DNA of 64,000 nucleotides, from the NCBI RefSeq assembly GCF_964204645.1, contig NC_134026.1, forward strand, positions 30,504,650 to 30,568,649. Reading direction: 5' to 3'. Position numbers and translations under genes: made by a program. This DNA is from Tubulanus polymorphus. Lineage: Eukaryota > Nemertea > Palaeonemertea > Tubulaniformes > Tubulanidae. The notes beneath the pieces are model-generated. The model was not told where the DNA came from, made no database searches, and worked only from the letters and a program-made list of their open reading frames with translations. How positions within the stretch are numbered: position 1 is the stretch's first letter; each line of letters begins with the position of its first letter. Below, one piece after another: positions 1 to 21,768 of the stretch.

Positions 1-1140
1 CCTCTCCCTTTCTCTTCTCCCTCTCTCTCCCCTCTCCCTCTCCTCTCTCCCTCTTTCTCTTCCTCTCCTCACCCTCTCCTCTCCCTTTCCTCTCTCCCTT
101 TCTCCCCTCTCTCCTCTCTCCCTCTCTCCTCTCCCTCTCTCCCGACTCCTCTCTCCCTCCCTCTTTTCTCTCCCTCTCCTCTCTCCCTCTCCCTCTCTCC
201 CTCTCTCCTCTCCCTCTCCTCTCTCCTCTCTCCCTCTCTCCCCTCTCCCTCTCCTCTCTCCCTCTTTCTCTTCCTCTCCTCACCCTCTCCTCTCCCTTTC
301 CTCTCTCTCTTTCTCCCCTCTCCTCTCTCCCCACTCCTCTCTCCCTCCCTCTCTCCTCTCCCTCTCCTCTCCCTCTCCTCTCTCCCCACTCCTCTCTCCC
401 TCCCTCTCTCCTCTCCCTCTCCTCTCCCTCTCCTCTCTCCCTCTCCTCTCCCTCACTCTCTCCTCTCCCTCTCCTCTCTCCCTCTCCTCTCTCCCTCTCC
501 CTCTCCCTCTCTCTCTCCCTCTCTCCTCTCCCTCTCCTCTCTCCCTCTCCTCTCTCCCTCTCTCCTCTCCCTCTCCTCTCTCCCTTTCTCCTCTCCCTCT
601 CTCCTCTCCCTCTCCTCTCCCTCTCTCCCTCTCCTCTCCCTCTCCTCTCTCCCTCTCTCCTCCCTCTCTCCTCTCCCTTTCTCCTCTCCCTCTCTCCCTC
701 TCCTCTCTCCCTCTTTCCCCTCCCTCTCTCTCCCCTCTCCTCTCTCCCTCTTTCCCCTCCCTCTCTCCCCTCTCTCTCCCTCTTTCCCCTCCCTCTCTCT
801 CCCCTCTCCTCTCTCCCTCTTTCCCCTCCCTCTCTCCCCTCTCTCTCCCTCTTTCCCCTCCCTCTCCCCTCTCCTCTCTCCCTCTTTCTCTTCCTCTCTC
901 CCTTCACCCTCCTATACCATCCTCCCTCCCTCCCTTTCTCCTCTCTCTTCTCCCTCTCTCCCTCTTTCCCCTCCCTCTCTCCCCCTCCCCCCTCTCCCTT
1001 TCCCACTCCCTCTCTCTCCCTCCCCTCTCCCTCTCCTCTCCCTCTCTCCCCACTCCTCTCTCTCCTCTCCCTCTCCTCTCTCCCTCTCTCCCTCTCCCCT
1101 CTCCCTTTCTCCTCTCCCATTCTCCTCTCTCCCTCTCTCA
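1..1140. repeat. CT-rich low-complexity tract (polypyrimidine on +)
   Basis: About 1.1 kb made almost only of C and T on the plus strand, built from irregular CCTCTCCCTCTCT-like units. The first bases of the window are already inside it, so it continues upstream. It lies in the presumed intron 5' of the first ZSWIM exon. A 106-residue minus-strand frame of Arg/Glu/Gly is a by-product of the composition, not a gene. Confidence 0.95.
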
Positions 1141-11964
<10,824 letters not shown>

Positions 11965-12669
11965 ATTTAACTCGTTAAAGGGGCCGTTTATAAAGTATGT
12001 ATGCATCTACTGGGAAAGTGTAAAAAATTGGTCTCTTCTCCCTATGTGCACAGTGTTAAAAATGTCAGTAATTTATAAATGGCCCCTTATAGTTACAACT
12101 GTGCTTCGTTTGTTTGCGGAGTAAGGCATTTTCTTCTTATTACTTGGAGCACGGATTCTTCAAGAAAATGTTTAAAAAAAATTTCTATAAATGAAAGGGA
12201 ACAAGAAAAAATTTTTTGAAAAATGTTGACAAACACAATGGAGGCTAAAAAAAGATTCTTATTTGGAGTTTATTTGTGGAATTGTGGCAGGTTGAGTCGT
12301 ACTTTAAGTAATTAGAAAATGCCTTACTTTTAATTGAGAAATATAGAAATTATCGTCATCTTTTTAGTAAATTCCTCAGGTTTTTTTATATATTCGTTTG
12401 AAATGAAGCATTTAATGTGTTCTTATTTGACACACGTCGAAATCTTAATTTCACACCTCTCTGAATGAATTATCTGTGGTCCAACAACAATAATATCTCT
12501 ACAGCTGGTCGGGTGTGACCTTTCTGTTAGCTGTGTCACTAAAAATATACCATCAAAATTATGGTAAAATTTCATTATTAATTGTCTGTGTTTAGTTATT
12601 ATTATTCTAAATTCACGGTGTACATTTAGATTGTTGCCAAAACGATTGTTGTGAATATCATTCGTGGAT

Positions 12670-12701
<32 letters not shown>

Positions 12702-14106
12702 CAGTTTGTTTTTGTGCCATTTTTAGAGTCTGTTCTATTAAAAGGGGGCGTCCAGGAAAATATCTAATACCATATTTCTAAACACTGAAGAATGTGACTA
12801 AACAATGCAGTTAATACTGCAATACCGCAATATTTGTTTCATTCGACTGATTTCTTAGGTTTTAGGGCCGGTTTCATAGACCAGTTACCCCTTATGAGTA
12901 ATTATGGTAATAACTGACAAATTTCATAATGTTCCCCAGGATTGTTATGCCAAAAAATCTATAAAACTCGTTCCATGTGTCGAAATTCATCTCTTCAATT
13001 ATGCTACTACATTGTAATTGATTTATTCAGTGGTTAGAAATATTCTATTGTTTTTTCCCTGGACACCCAGTATAGGTATGGTATATAGGACGTATATACG
13101 CAATGCTTAACGATCATGGAGTAGTTATAATATCTAGTCACTGTTGCTTTACTTTTCAATGCTCTATTCCTTTCTCTATATGACTGGATCATTGATGCAA
13201 ATCTTCACACGCCGCTGTATGACCTCAGTTTATGTGACTTCGATAATAAAGTCGTCAACATTGGTATTAATATTATTACGATTATTATGATCCGATATCC
13301 TATGCAAACGTATAACAACATATGCTTTTGGGGAAAAGATCGTAAATTCAATGTCACATTTTCAGTATATACAATGATCAGTGTAAATTATGCATTTAAC
13401 TCTCAATTCCTACAATCTGTACGTATGATCAATGTTCTTACTGTGTGGCTTTTGGATCATGATGACAAATAACTAAACATTGAGTTGTATATTCGCGATA
13501 AAATGCTTCAGGGTTTGTAGCTAGGATCGGCCCTGATTAGTGCTTAATTTTCAGGTAAAATCCTGGATCCAGTTCCACAGTTCCGAGTTAAGATTTGACT
13601 CTGAGTTAACTCATTGTTAATGAACTAACTAACTCTAACTCACAACTGTGGAACTGTGTCCTGTCTGTCACAATTGATAATGTATGGGTTCACTCGAGTC
13701 AATGACCGCTTTCAAAATAGAGGTGAAATTTGATTGCAAACGCATTTTCTTACTGGGTATTTCATGGCTTAATCATTTATTAAGAAATATGCTGCAGGGA
13801 CTCTTCTTCAGATTAAAAAAATTGCGCTTTGCTTACTTCAAAGCCTCAGTCCGACCGCTACAAACCCTGTCATTGGTTCTAAAAGAAGAGCGTTTGTAGA
13901 AGAGCATTTCATTTTATAGAATCCACCAATGATTGAATGAATACATATTTCTACCTCAGACAAATATATGAATATTCCATTGATGATAATTCAACTAACA
14001 AGCCGGACTTGTGTGAAGTGGAATGCTATATAATTTGTGCAATATATTATTATCGAAAGTCCGATGATTTGAGCGTCTAAATAATAAAGCGTGCGAGGTT
14101 CTCCTG

Positions 14107-14170
<64 letters not shown>

Positions 14171-16375
14171 CTCTGAGAATTCGTATCTCGATAGTAATAA
14201 TCATATATATAATTTATATATGAATACGTCTGTCGAGTACGCGGTGAACTCCTCGGAATTTAAAACGAAGAAAAAACAAATGATTTATTTGCAAAAACGG
14301 GCAAGAAAGTAGATAACTGCTTTTTATAATAGAATGATGGGATGATGATGGATATGTATGAGACCGATGTATATTGTAAACTCCTATAGACTCACTAGAT
14401 CTGCTTTATCCACTGATCTAGTGATGATGTCAATGATGTGTTGTTGTACAGAATGATCAAATCAAAAAATTAGATTATTATTTTATATCAGATTTTGTAT
14501 GATTTTATTACGACGATTAAGACTACCGTGGTTCCGATTAAATGTTGAAATCAATCGGACTGGTTTATGATGATAATGCTGTGTTTTTTGATAATGAAAG
14601 CATGATGATGAGTGTTGTACAAATTTCATTATTGTAAATGATATGTTTGAGGGATTTTGAAAACTTTTTCATTCAGTTGCTCGAAAGTTGACTCGAGTTC
14701 ATGGATAAAGATAACTCCATAGTTTCCACTGTATTCAATCATGCGATGATTAATTTAAACCAACTTTTGAACAACTGGCCTCTGAAATAAAAGTTTTTAC
14801 CAAATCTCCTTTTATATTAATATTTACTATCTGTTTTTGTGGCCATGGTGTTATGTATTATGGTATAAGGCTCTGTTGTCAATTACTGTTAGTGACTTCT
14901 AGCGGGCCTAACGTAAAAGTAGGTCTGGATTTCCGGGTTTATTTTGTTGGTTATTGGTTGAGTATCCAATATTTATATATTTATATCTAAGTAATTTTAT
15001 ACATGTCTGTGTTGCATGATGCACTCATGTTTTATAATGTATTGAGAGTTGTCTTTATTTACTTCATACAAATCTCAATCCGCCGCGAATACTGGAATCA
15101 GGAATCATACTTTCCATGATTGAAGTAGATTTGCATCTATGAGGAGGATTCGTGAAATTTTCCATTCCTCTCCTATGTAATAATGCTTAAAATTGCATAC
15201 CTGGGGGGTTGTGTATTTTATGAATGCTTCTATATTTTTAAAATATTACTGTACTTCATGTTTCAATGTGAAGTAATGTTTGGCGACTGATTGAGAATTT
15301 GTTGATTCCAGTGATTTTTTCATTGACTAAAAATTGAAAATTTACAGTTGACCATTGAGTTTTTTTTCTTACAAAATTCAGATTGAAAATGAAGTGAATG
15401 AAGACAGAGCTGTTTATATATTTAATACCTTTCTTCGAGTGAGTGAGCAAGTGAGTCCAGTACATGCTGTTTGTATTCAGGATGATAGATGCTCCAAAAC
15501 CTGACTGACAGTGACCAATGAATGTCACAGTTGAGTAAAGTTATTTCAACCCAAAGACTATTTATTCCAACTATACACACCTCATAGACTACTATTTGAG
15601 AGTAGTTCCTACTCTTTTTAAGACCTCGACTTAATTACCAAAAAGATCAAAACAATCCTCAAATCAGATAATTTTAAGTTCTTTTTCAATTGAACTTTGA
15701 AATTACTCTCATTTTTGGTAAAATCTGTTACAATACTTGCTTTTCACCTCATTGAACTCTACATGAGAATTCAGGCCATTTACACGCAACTCGGTAAGAC
15801 TAAAGGCAAAATCTAAAAATAATGACTTCTAGTGTTAAAAGCCATTAGGTGTGGAATCTTTTGTTCTTTCTAATTTACCCCACATGCTTCTTGAACATGT
15901 TGTTTATTCTGTATGTAAAAGTCTAAGTATTGAATTACTTACATTCACCAGTGAATAGGTAATCTCTCAAAAAACCTTTCTGTTTATCTCTAGTGATGTA
16001 TATTGGCTTAAATTAGTCTCTTCTTTCGCAGGTTAAAAACACTTACAGCATCTCGGCGCAGTTTAAGTGTCCTATCTTACTAAATATCCTTAAATCCTCC
16101 TATCATAGTACTTATTGTTTTACGCAATAAACAAATTGTCTATACGAGCATTTTAAACTGAATTGTCTTATCTTAACAATACTTGCTTAGGTTAAGGGAG
16201 AGAGATTTGAGTGAAATTTAACTATTACCGAGATGTCAATTTACTACTGAAGGTACTCGGGGTTAAGTAGCTTTACAACTTAAAATCTACCCAGGGTTTT
16301 ACTAACGGTTAACATGGTCTCTAAACTTTACTCAGGTTTATGGAGTTTAAGATATATAAACTAGGATAAGCCCAT
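11965..16375 (+). other. ZSWIM 3' UTR and intergenic DNA, no gene seen
   Basis: Follows the ZSWIM stop. AT-rich, with several AATAAA hexamers (near 13246, 14081 and 14787) that could end the ZSWIM transcript; I cannot tell which is used. Contains (TTGA)n at about 12668-12700, (AT)n at 14108-14168, and fragments of an interspersed repeat that also occurs elsewhere (GGTTTCATAGAC near 6696 and 12870; CTGTGGAACTGG-type pieces near 13560-13660). No frame has exon-like features. Confidence 0.5.
14108..14168. repeat. (AT)n microsatellite
   Basis: About 30 uninterrupted AT dinucleotides. It produces Tyr-Ile repeat frames on both strands that are not genes. Confidence 0.97.
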
Positions 16376-16516
16376 TACAGTCGGACTCGCTAAGTCATCT
16401 CTATGTTTCAGTCTCAATTTGTATTTCCAATTTGAAATATTTAAGTGTAAGTCATTTGGAAAAGTCATTGCCGTGATGCTCATCCCAATTATGAAGACTT
16501 AGCGAGTTGCACTGTA
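16376..16516. mobile_element. Inverted-repeat (MITE-like) element
   Basis: Left end TACAGTCGGACTCGCTAAGT and right end ACTTAGCGAGTTGCACTGTA are imperfect inverted repeats (about 18 of 20 match). The element is 141 bp with no coding capacity. Parts of its interior (GTCTCAATTTGTATTTCC, GTCATTTGGA) recur near 27660-27720 and 35400-35430, as expected for an interspersed family. Confidence 0.7.
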
Positions 16517-16989
16517 TACAGCTTACTAGAGATCTGAATACACAACTGATACCACTGAGAAGAAAGGTCCATATATAAATACAGCTCGGTATCTTACCCT
16601 CTCATCTTGTATTTTTGTTTTTATTTGATTACATTATAGATTTTGATTTTGGCCAGGATGGTTATAAATGTCTCAATTGGTATTTCATTTTTTCAAGTTT
16701 TTACTTCAATATTACAATTATGTAATTCATTTTTGAAAAGTGCTAATAATATCAGTCATCGTGTATATGTTTCTCCACCTGAGCCTCATCAAACGTGTTA
16801 ATTTTAACGAGTTGGACTTTCAGCGTCCACAATACAAATTGTATCTTTTTGTTATTTATAAATCGTCAAATTATATATCTATAGTATATAAATATATAAT
16901 AAAGAATTTTATGAGACCTGATTTACATAAAAATGCGACCCATGTGAAGTTTGAATGGTAAATAAATGTGAATGTAAAAATACCCTAAA

Positions 16990-17230
16990 TAATTGGTTCT
17001 TTCCGGAGTTGTCCGTGTTTCGGGTGTGGTCCGTTATTGTCTTTCCCAGAGTTATCTGATATACCCGGTAGGCTGTGATTATCGGAGTTGTCCGTATTTG
17101 TTGTAAATGTCCGTTATAGTCTAAGTTGCCCATCATTATCGGAGTGCCCCATTATTGCCAGAGTTACCCTTATTGACGGAGTAGGTCGTTATTGCCGGAG
17201 ATGCCCTATTGCCGGAGTTGTTGCGGTTGC
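16990..17230 (+). repeat. Degenerate ~20 bp repeat (GTTATTGCCGGAGTTG)
   Basis: Around ten diverged copies of a unit like TTATTGCCGGAGTTGTCCG. Strongly mutated, so an old array. Open frames through it are short and have no family features. Confidence 0.7.
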
Positions 17231-17709
17231 TGAATACCATGTGAAAAAAAGTTCAGCAGCGGCAGAGTTCATGGGAAAAGATCAGTCAGTAAGATACTGA
17301 CTGACTTTCCTTTACACCGACGTATCTAACGCAGTTATTTTCGTTTACTTCGTGCTCCTTTTGTTTTCTACCTGCGGATACAACACACAAACCAGTAATT
17401 ACCCGGGTTCCGGGGGCCACAGTCGCTCATAGTTTCGTTCAAGATGACGATCGAAACGGATAAATATCTAGACTACGAGATCTAGCGGTTTTGATTTAAT
17501 CAATATTTGAACAACTGACCTCTCGTACAGATCATATTGACCGATAGTAAACTGTAAGTTAAAAAGTCATATTGACTGCTGTGTGACGGTCAATATGACG
17601 TATGTGATTGATAGGAATCGACACGCTATACTAATCTATATTATGGAACCTCGTTCGAACGCCGAACTTCAGGAGTACAGAAAATCTGTATAACGGACAG
17701 TTCTATGTA

Positions 17710-17872
17710 CAGTGGCCGAACCTCGATACAACGAACTTCAGGGGACAAGAAAATGTTCATTGTAACCGGCAGTTTGTTATATCCAAAATAAGATTACTAA
17801 AATTGTCGTATTTAGGACAATATTCTAGATTAGTTGAAACCATAAGTAAGTCGTTGTAACGAGGTTCCAGTG
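17710..17872. mobile_element. MITE-like element with GTGG(A)ACCTCG ends
   Basis: Left end CAGTGGCCGAACCTCGATAC faces a right end GTTGTAACGAGGTTCCAGTG in inverted orientation. The same ends bracket a second copy at 57357-57480, and a partial copy starts at 17643. No coding capacity. Confidence 0.7.
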
Positions 17873-18880
17873 TAGTACCAAGTTTGGTCATTTCTGTCCT
17901 AGGAAAAACAGCTTAAATCGCTAAAAATTCAAATCTTACGTCAAAATATGTTTTATTGCCAATTGATACAAACACCATCCAATCACCAATCAATACGCCA
18001 AAAAACACAATCACAGAATATATGTATACATTCACAGAAAAATCCTGATGATGAACGTGTTGATTTTCATATAAAAAGAAGCCGACATTTACTGGGAAAA
18101 AGGATCAGTCATTGCACGAGGAAGCAGTATATTCAGTTGAGGGATGATTTACCTATGAGTTTTACATCATTTTCACGACTGTAAACTTCTTATTGAACGA
18201 GTTTAAATACTTCGTTTCGATGAGTTATAGATAAAATAAGTTCTTCAGATGAGGAACTTATGATTGAAGTGCACTTGTCGATTGAGCCATTGCCCGAAAA
18301 GATGAGATCAACTTCATTCCCTCATATCGTCTTATATATAATTGTTCAAAGACCTGTATGTATTGATAGTGGTTGTCTATATATTGAAGGACCTGTTCAG
18401 GAAAAATGTTATCCTTCCAGGTGATGGAATACTAGAATACTAGCGAAAATATGTGAATATCATCTAGGAGGAAAACAGGATGGTTAAAAATCTATAGCTT
18501 TATACATTATAGCATATGCAAGTATGTGAAGGGACGAAATGTAGGCGCCTTTAAGCTGAGTTGATCCGAAATGTACCATCGAATTTAACTAAATCTTTAA
18601 ATATCATTGATTCCTGCAGATGCGAGCAGCGCTATCTGTAAAAACTTTACGTAACTCAAGATGTTGTGTATATTTAGTGGAAAGTAACCGTAGAAAGTGA
18701 ATGAAAACCGAAACACGATAACCTTTGATTTTATCTCAAAATTCCCTCGATATCCGTCATCAAAAACCTCTCTTTACCGACACCAGTAATGTTGATTCTC
18801 TATTGGAAGTTAATGCGAATTTCCTGAAGATCAGCGTCGATTGTCTTATTGTACAAATAAACTCGAAATCCCACTGAACT

Positions 18881-19104
18881 TAGGCTACAAAAATTTGATA
18901 CCTTGTTTCTCCACTCTGCTGAGCTTAAATGTTCACCCGGCCGGCCGTCTATCTACCCTATACATTACTTTTTTTTAAATCGTGATCAATTTTACCATAA
19001 CAGACCCGGCCGCTATAGAAATGAACTGTTTATAAATTTTATCATATTTTACAAAAATGACCCGGCCGCTGCGGAGAAACAAGGTATCATTTTTGTTTAG
19101 CCTT
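18881..19104. mobile_element. MITE-like element, ~32 bp terminal inverted repeats
   Basis: The left arm (18881-18913) and right arm (19072-19104) are inverted copies around the shared core GATACCTTGTTTCTCC, with AGGCTA at the outer ends. The 158-bp interior carries three ACCCGGCC-type motifs. No protein is encoded; the 65-residue plus-strand frame here is incidental. Confidence 0.75.
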
Positions 19105-19513
19105 ATCGGTGATATTTTAGAAACTTCACAGTCGGGTTAGAATTGAAGTAAATTACAAATACATTTACAGACAGTCCATTCCTGATAATGTACGAGATAG
19201 TAAATTGTTCCTTACTCAGCACCGGTCAAATCGGTGAAATTTACAAAAATCTATTTGGTAAATTATTTTATTTCGCTGATTCACAACTCGGTATCGGCCG
19301 GCCCAGCACTACCGAGTAAGAGCAGTTTATACGTCCATGCTCACACGCAGTCAGTCATCGGACTTAAGTTACGTTACGTGATTTTTGAGCAGAAAAGACG
19401 CACACTTTATACGCGGAAAACATTTCAAGCTTAAGGAATTTAAATGATAAAAGGAGATCGATTAGAATGCGAACACTTTTCGGAGAGGGGGGTCTGTGAA
19501 CAGTGTTTATATA

Positions 19514-20353
19514 TCACAGAGCAGTGACTCGTTCCATGTGTAACAGCACATCACTCGAATCATTCTCATCTTCCGATATAAACGTCACTCTTTCGCCTTC
19601 TTTATTTAATCCGTGTTTTTCTAATTCTTTCATACAATGAGATCCGACCCAAACCCAAACTTTCTCCGACGAAACGTACACTGGAACTTTAGGCGATTCG
19701 CTGCCCTTCGTCCGACTGTTGGGCAGTGTTAATCTCGACGCGGCACCCGGACGAGTCGCTTTAGGAGCGGGGAATACGAACACATTTTCTGATGAGGTTG
19801 TCGGTTGCGGGGACGGCACTGATAACCGATGCATCGGTCGGATTCGATTGTCTTGTCGGCGGTAATATTTACCGAGGCTGGTTTCTGAATTCTCGGAAGA
19901 CGAAGATGAAGAAGATGGCGGGCGAGGTATCTCATCGTCATCTATAATCTCAGACTCTCTTCCTCTCCGCGCGTTGTATAATTGTTCCCATTCTTTTAAT
20001 CGTTGCTTCATCGCCTTTTTAGCCCATTGTTTATCGGCGCGAAGCCGCGCTTTCGGAAGCCCTTTCAGATATATAGCCACCTGATGATCGTAAATCGTGT
20101 GCAGATCGTGTCTTTTTCGCATGTAAGAAAATAACAATAAAACCATCGACATTCCGTATACGAAGACGACAGTCACGGTGAAATAAAGCGCTCCTTTAGC
20201 GTCATAATCATCTGTAGGTTTTTGTGTAGTATTTAATAGAAGTGTCTCCTGCGTGAACGAGTGATATACAATCTCATCTGATAATCCATCAACCTCCATT
20301 TGCAACCGCTGCACGTAAATCACTCGCAAATTTAGAGGCAATTTCCTCCTCAT
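19514..20353 (-). CDS. Single-pass membrane protein, KCNE (MinK)-like potassium-channel accessory subunit
   Basis: Uninterrupted frame of 279 codons; TGA side at 19514. Features: an N-glycosylation sequon (NTT) before the membrane, then GALYFTVTVVFVYGMSMVLLLFSYMRKRHD, one hydrophobic span followed by a basic stop-transfer, then DLHTIYDHQVAIYL. This lines up with vertebrate KCNE: L-Y at the start of the helix, a mid-helix Gly, [LF]-S-Y-[IM]-R-[SK]-[KR] at the inner face, and an acidic/His stretch ending in V-Y-I. The tail is long (about 170 residues: a basic helix, a Ser run, then Arg/Ser/Pro-rich sequence); vertebrate KCNE are mostly 100-220 residues in all. Start: ATG at 20353 (frame MRRKLP) or, if the intron with donor at 20446 and acceptor TGCAG at 20309-20313 is used, ATG at 20299 (MEVDGL, 261 aa). 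I favour the latter. Head-to-head with the RPTP gene, 1.4 kb apart. KCNE identity is inference from a short motif. Confidence 0.6.
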   Translation of the reverse strand: MRRKLPLNLRVIYVQRLQMEVDGLSDEIVYHSFTQETLLLNTTQKPTDDYDAKGALYFTVTVVFVYGMSMVLLLFSYMRKRHDLHTIYDHQVAIYLKGLPKARLRADKQWAKKAMKQRLKEWEQLYNARRGRESEIIDDDEIPRPPSSSSSSSENSETSLGKYYRRQDNRIRPMHRLSVPSPQPTTSSENVFVFPAPKATRPGAASRLTLPNSRTKGSESPKVPVYVSSEKVWVWVGSHCMKELEKHGLNKEGERVTFISEDENDSSDVLLHMERVTAL

Positions 20354-21754
20354 AATTCACGTTCGATTAATGAAATTAAAATCGTTCCGATATTTGCTTC
20401 AAATCGCTTCAAATCTTTAATGCTTAATCCAAAAAAGCAAACTTACTTTCTCCTACGCCGGTGGAATCGCAGCACAGAACACTAAAACATTAATCCGTAA
20501 TGCTATTTCATGACCTTTGTCCATTTGTAGTTTGAATTGTGCATCGAATTCTAATATTCCAGGTTAGAAATATTCCCACGCTCGCCGCTCTGGAGTTATA
20601 TTCCATAAGATCAAATCGTTTACTAGCGGTATTTCTTAAAACTGGAAAAACTATTTATGACAACTTGACTTGACGCGCCTGGACAAATGCCGTTTGACCT
20701 GCCCATGCGACAGTACACAGTACTGTGTCAGTTAATCCTCAAAACAAGTAGAGCGCTAAAAGTGAATATTATTTGATAAATTAGTCGAACAAAGGGTTAT
20801 TATCAATAAGCGGTCACTCACTATTGTCTGATAAATAAAAGGACCAGAATTTGTACTAACCTTTAATACACTGGGCGCATTTAGTGATTTATTAGTTAGT
20901 CAGGAGCGAACAATAGATGATATATAGACGTGTTGTTTCTTCCTGAAATACCTATAGAGTAATAACCAGCAGCACCAGTAGCAGCACCAGCACTACCCCA
21001 GCACCAGCTCGTTATTCCATCCATCAGTAAACTGGTATTTATCTGTATGCGAATGTTAAACCTTCCGGGGAGAGAATATGTTTTTCTGTGGTTCAGATTT
21101 TTTCCACCATACCCAGCTGTTATATGGGATATATTACGATACAATTTCTATCTTCCGATTATACGAATATAAGGCGACACACAGTTGTGACTTTCGTGAC
21201 TCCTCCGCATGAAAACACTGAAAATGTCCGGGATTTAGTTTGCAATTTAGTCATAAGGTGATTTCAACAGATTTTAAACAAGAACTATGGAATTGGTCCT
21301 AGGACTATTGATAAAAAGCTCGCGTCCAAGAATAACTAGGTATGAAATTGCTCTTTTTATCCTATCATGTTGAACTTAATTTGAAAAGCCGGGACTCGGA
21401 CGCCGGTGGAACACGCAGCGCCAAAATTCATTTCTTGGACTCATTCGTTTCGGGAAGCCGAGGTCCGATCAAAAATGAATTAGAGCTACCGATTATCATG
21501 TTGATAAGTTAAAACTCAGAAGCATGGAACTTCTCCGCCGCTGACAACCGGCGCCATCCCGTATCCCGCAGTAGCCAGCCGTGGCAAGTGAAGGATGCAC
21601 CGCATCACTTAATAGATTGTGTCGCCATCTCTCGTAAGATACAAGAAGCAGAAATCAATGTAAAGATGCAGCGCTCGCGAGCGAGTTGGTGAGTTGTGTC
21701 ATTAGTTGTGTGTTGGAAGTTGTTGCTGTACGTGCACATGTTTCAGGATGCTGA
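20354..21754. other. Intergenic, probable divergent promoter region
   Basis: Lies between the minus-strand KCNE-like gene and the plus-strand RPTP gene. A good minus-strand splice donor (GAGAAA then GTAAGT) at 20446/20447 suggests a 5' non-coding exon of the KCNE-like gene. At 21725-21745 a pyrimidine-poor TTTCAG precedes the RPTP start and may be an acceptor for a 5' UTR exon. No ORF here looks real. Confidence 0.4.
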
Positions 21755-21768
21755 ATGAAGATGGATAA
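21748..21768 (+). promoter_or_regulatory. Seven-codon upstream ORF overlapping the RPTP start
   Basis: ATG at 21748 reads ATG CTG AAT GAA GAT GGA TAA and ends at 21768, in a different frame from the RPTP start codons at 21755 and 21761. If the mRNA includes it, ribosomes using the first ATG would pass both RPTP start codons. Confidence 0.35.

Noticed and set aside
69-389. 106-residue minus-strand Arg/Glu/Gly frame
   Set aside because: Lies wholly in the CT-rich tract; absence of stops comes from base composition.
14091-14312. Tyr-Ile repeat frames on both strands
   Set aside because: Product of the (AT)n microsatellite.
17948-18184. 78-residue plus frame
   Set aside because: No recognisable motif, no splice context, and composition like the surrounding intergenic DNA.
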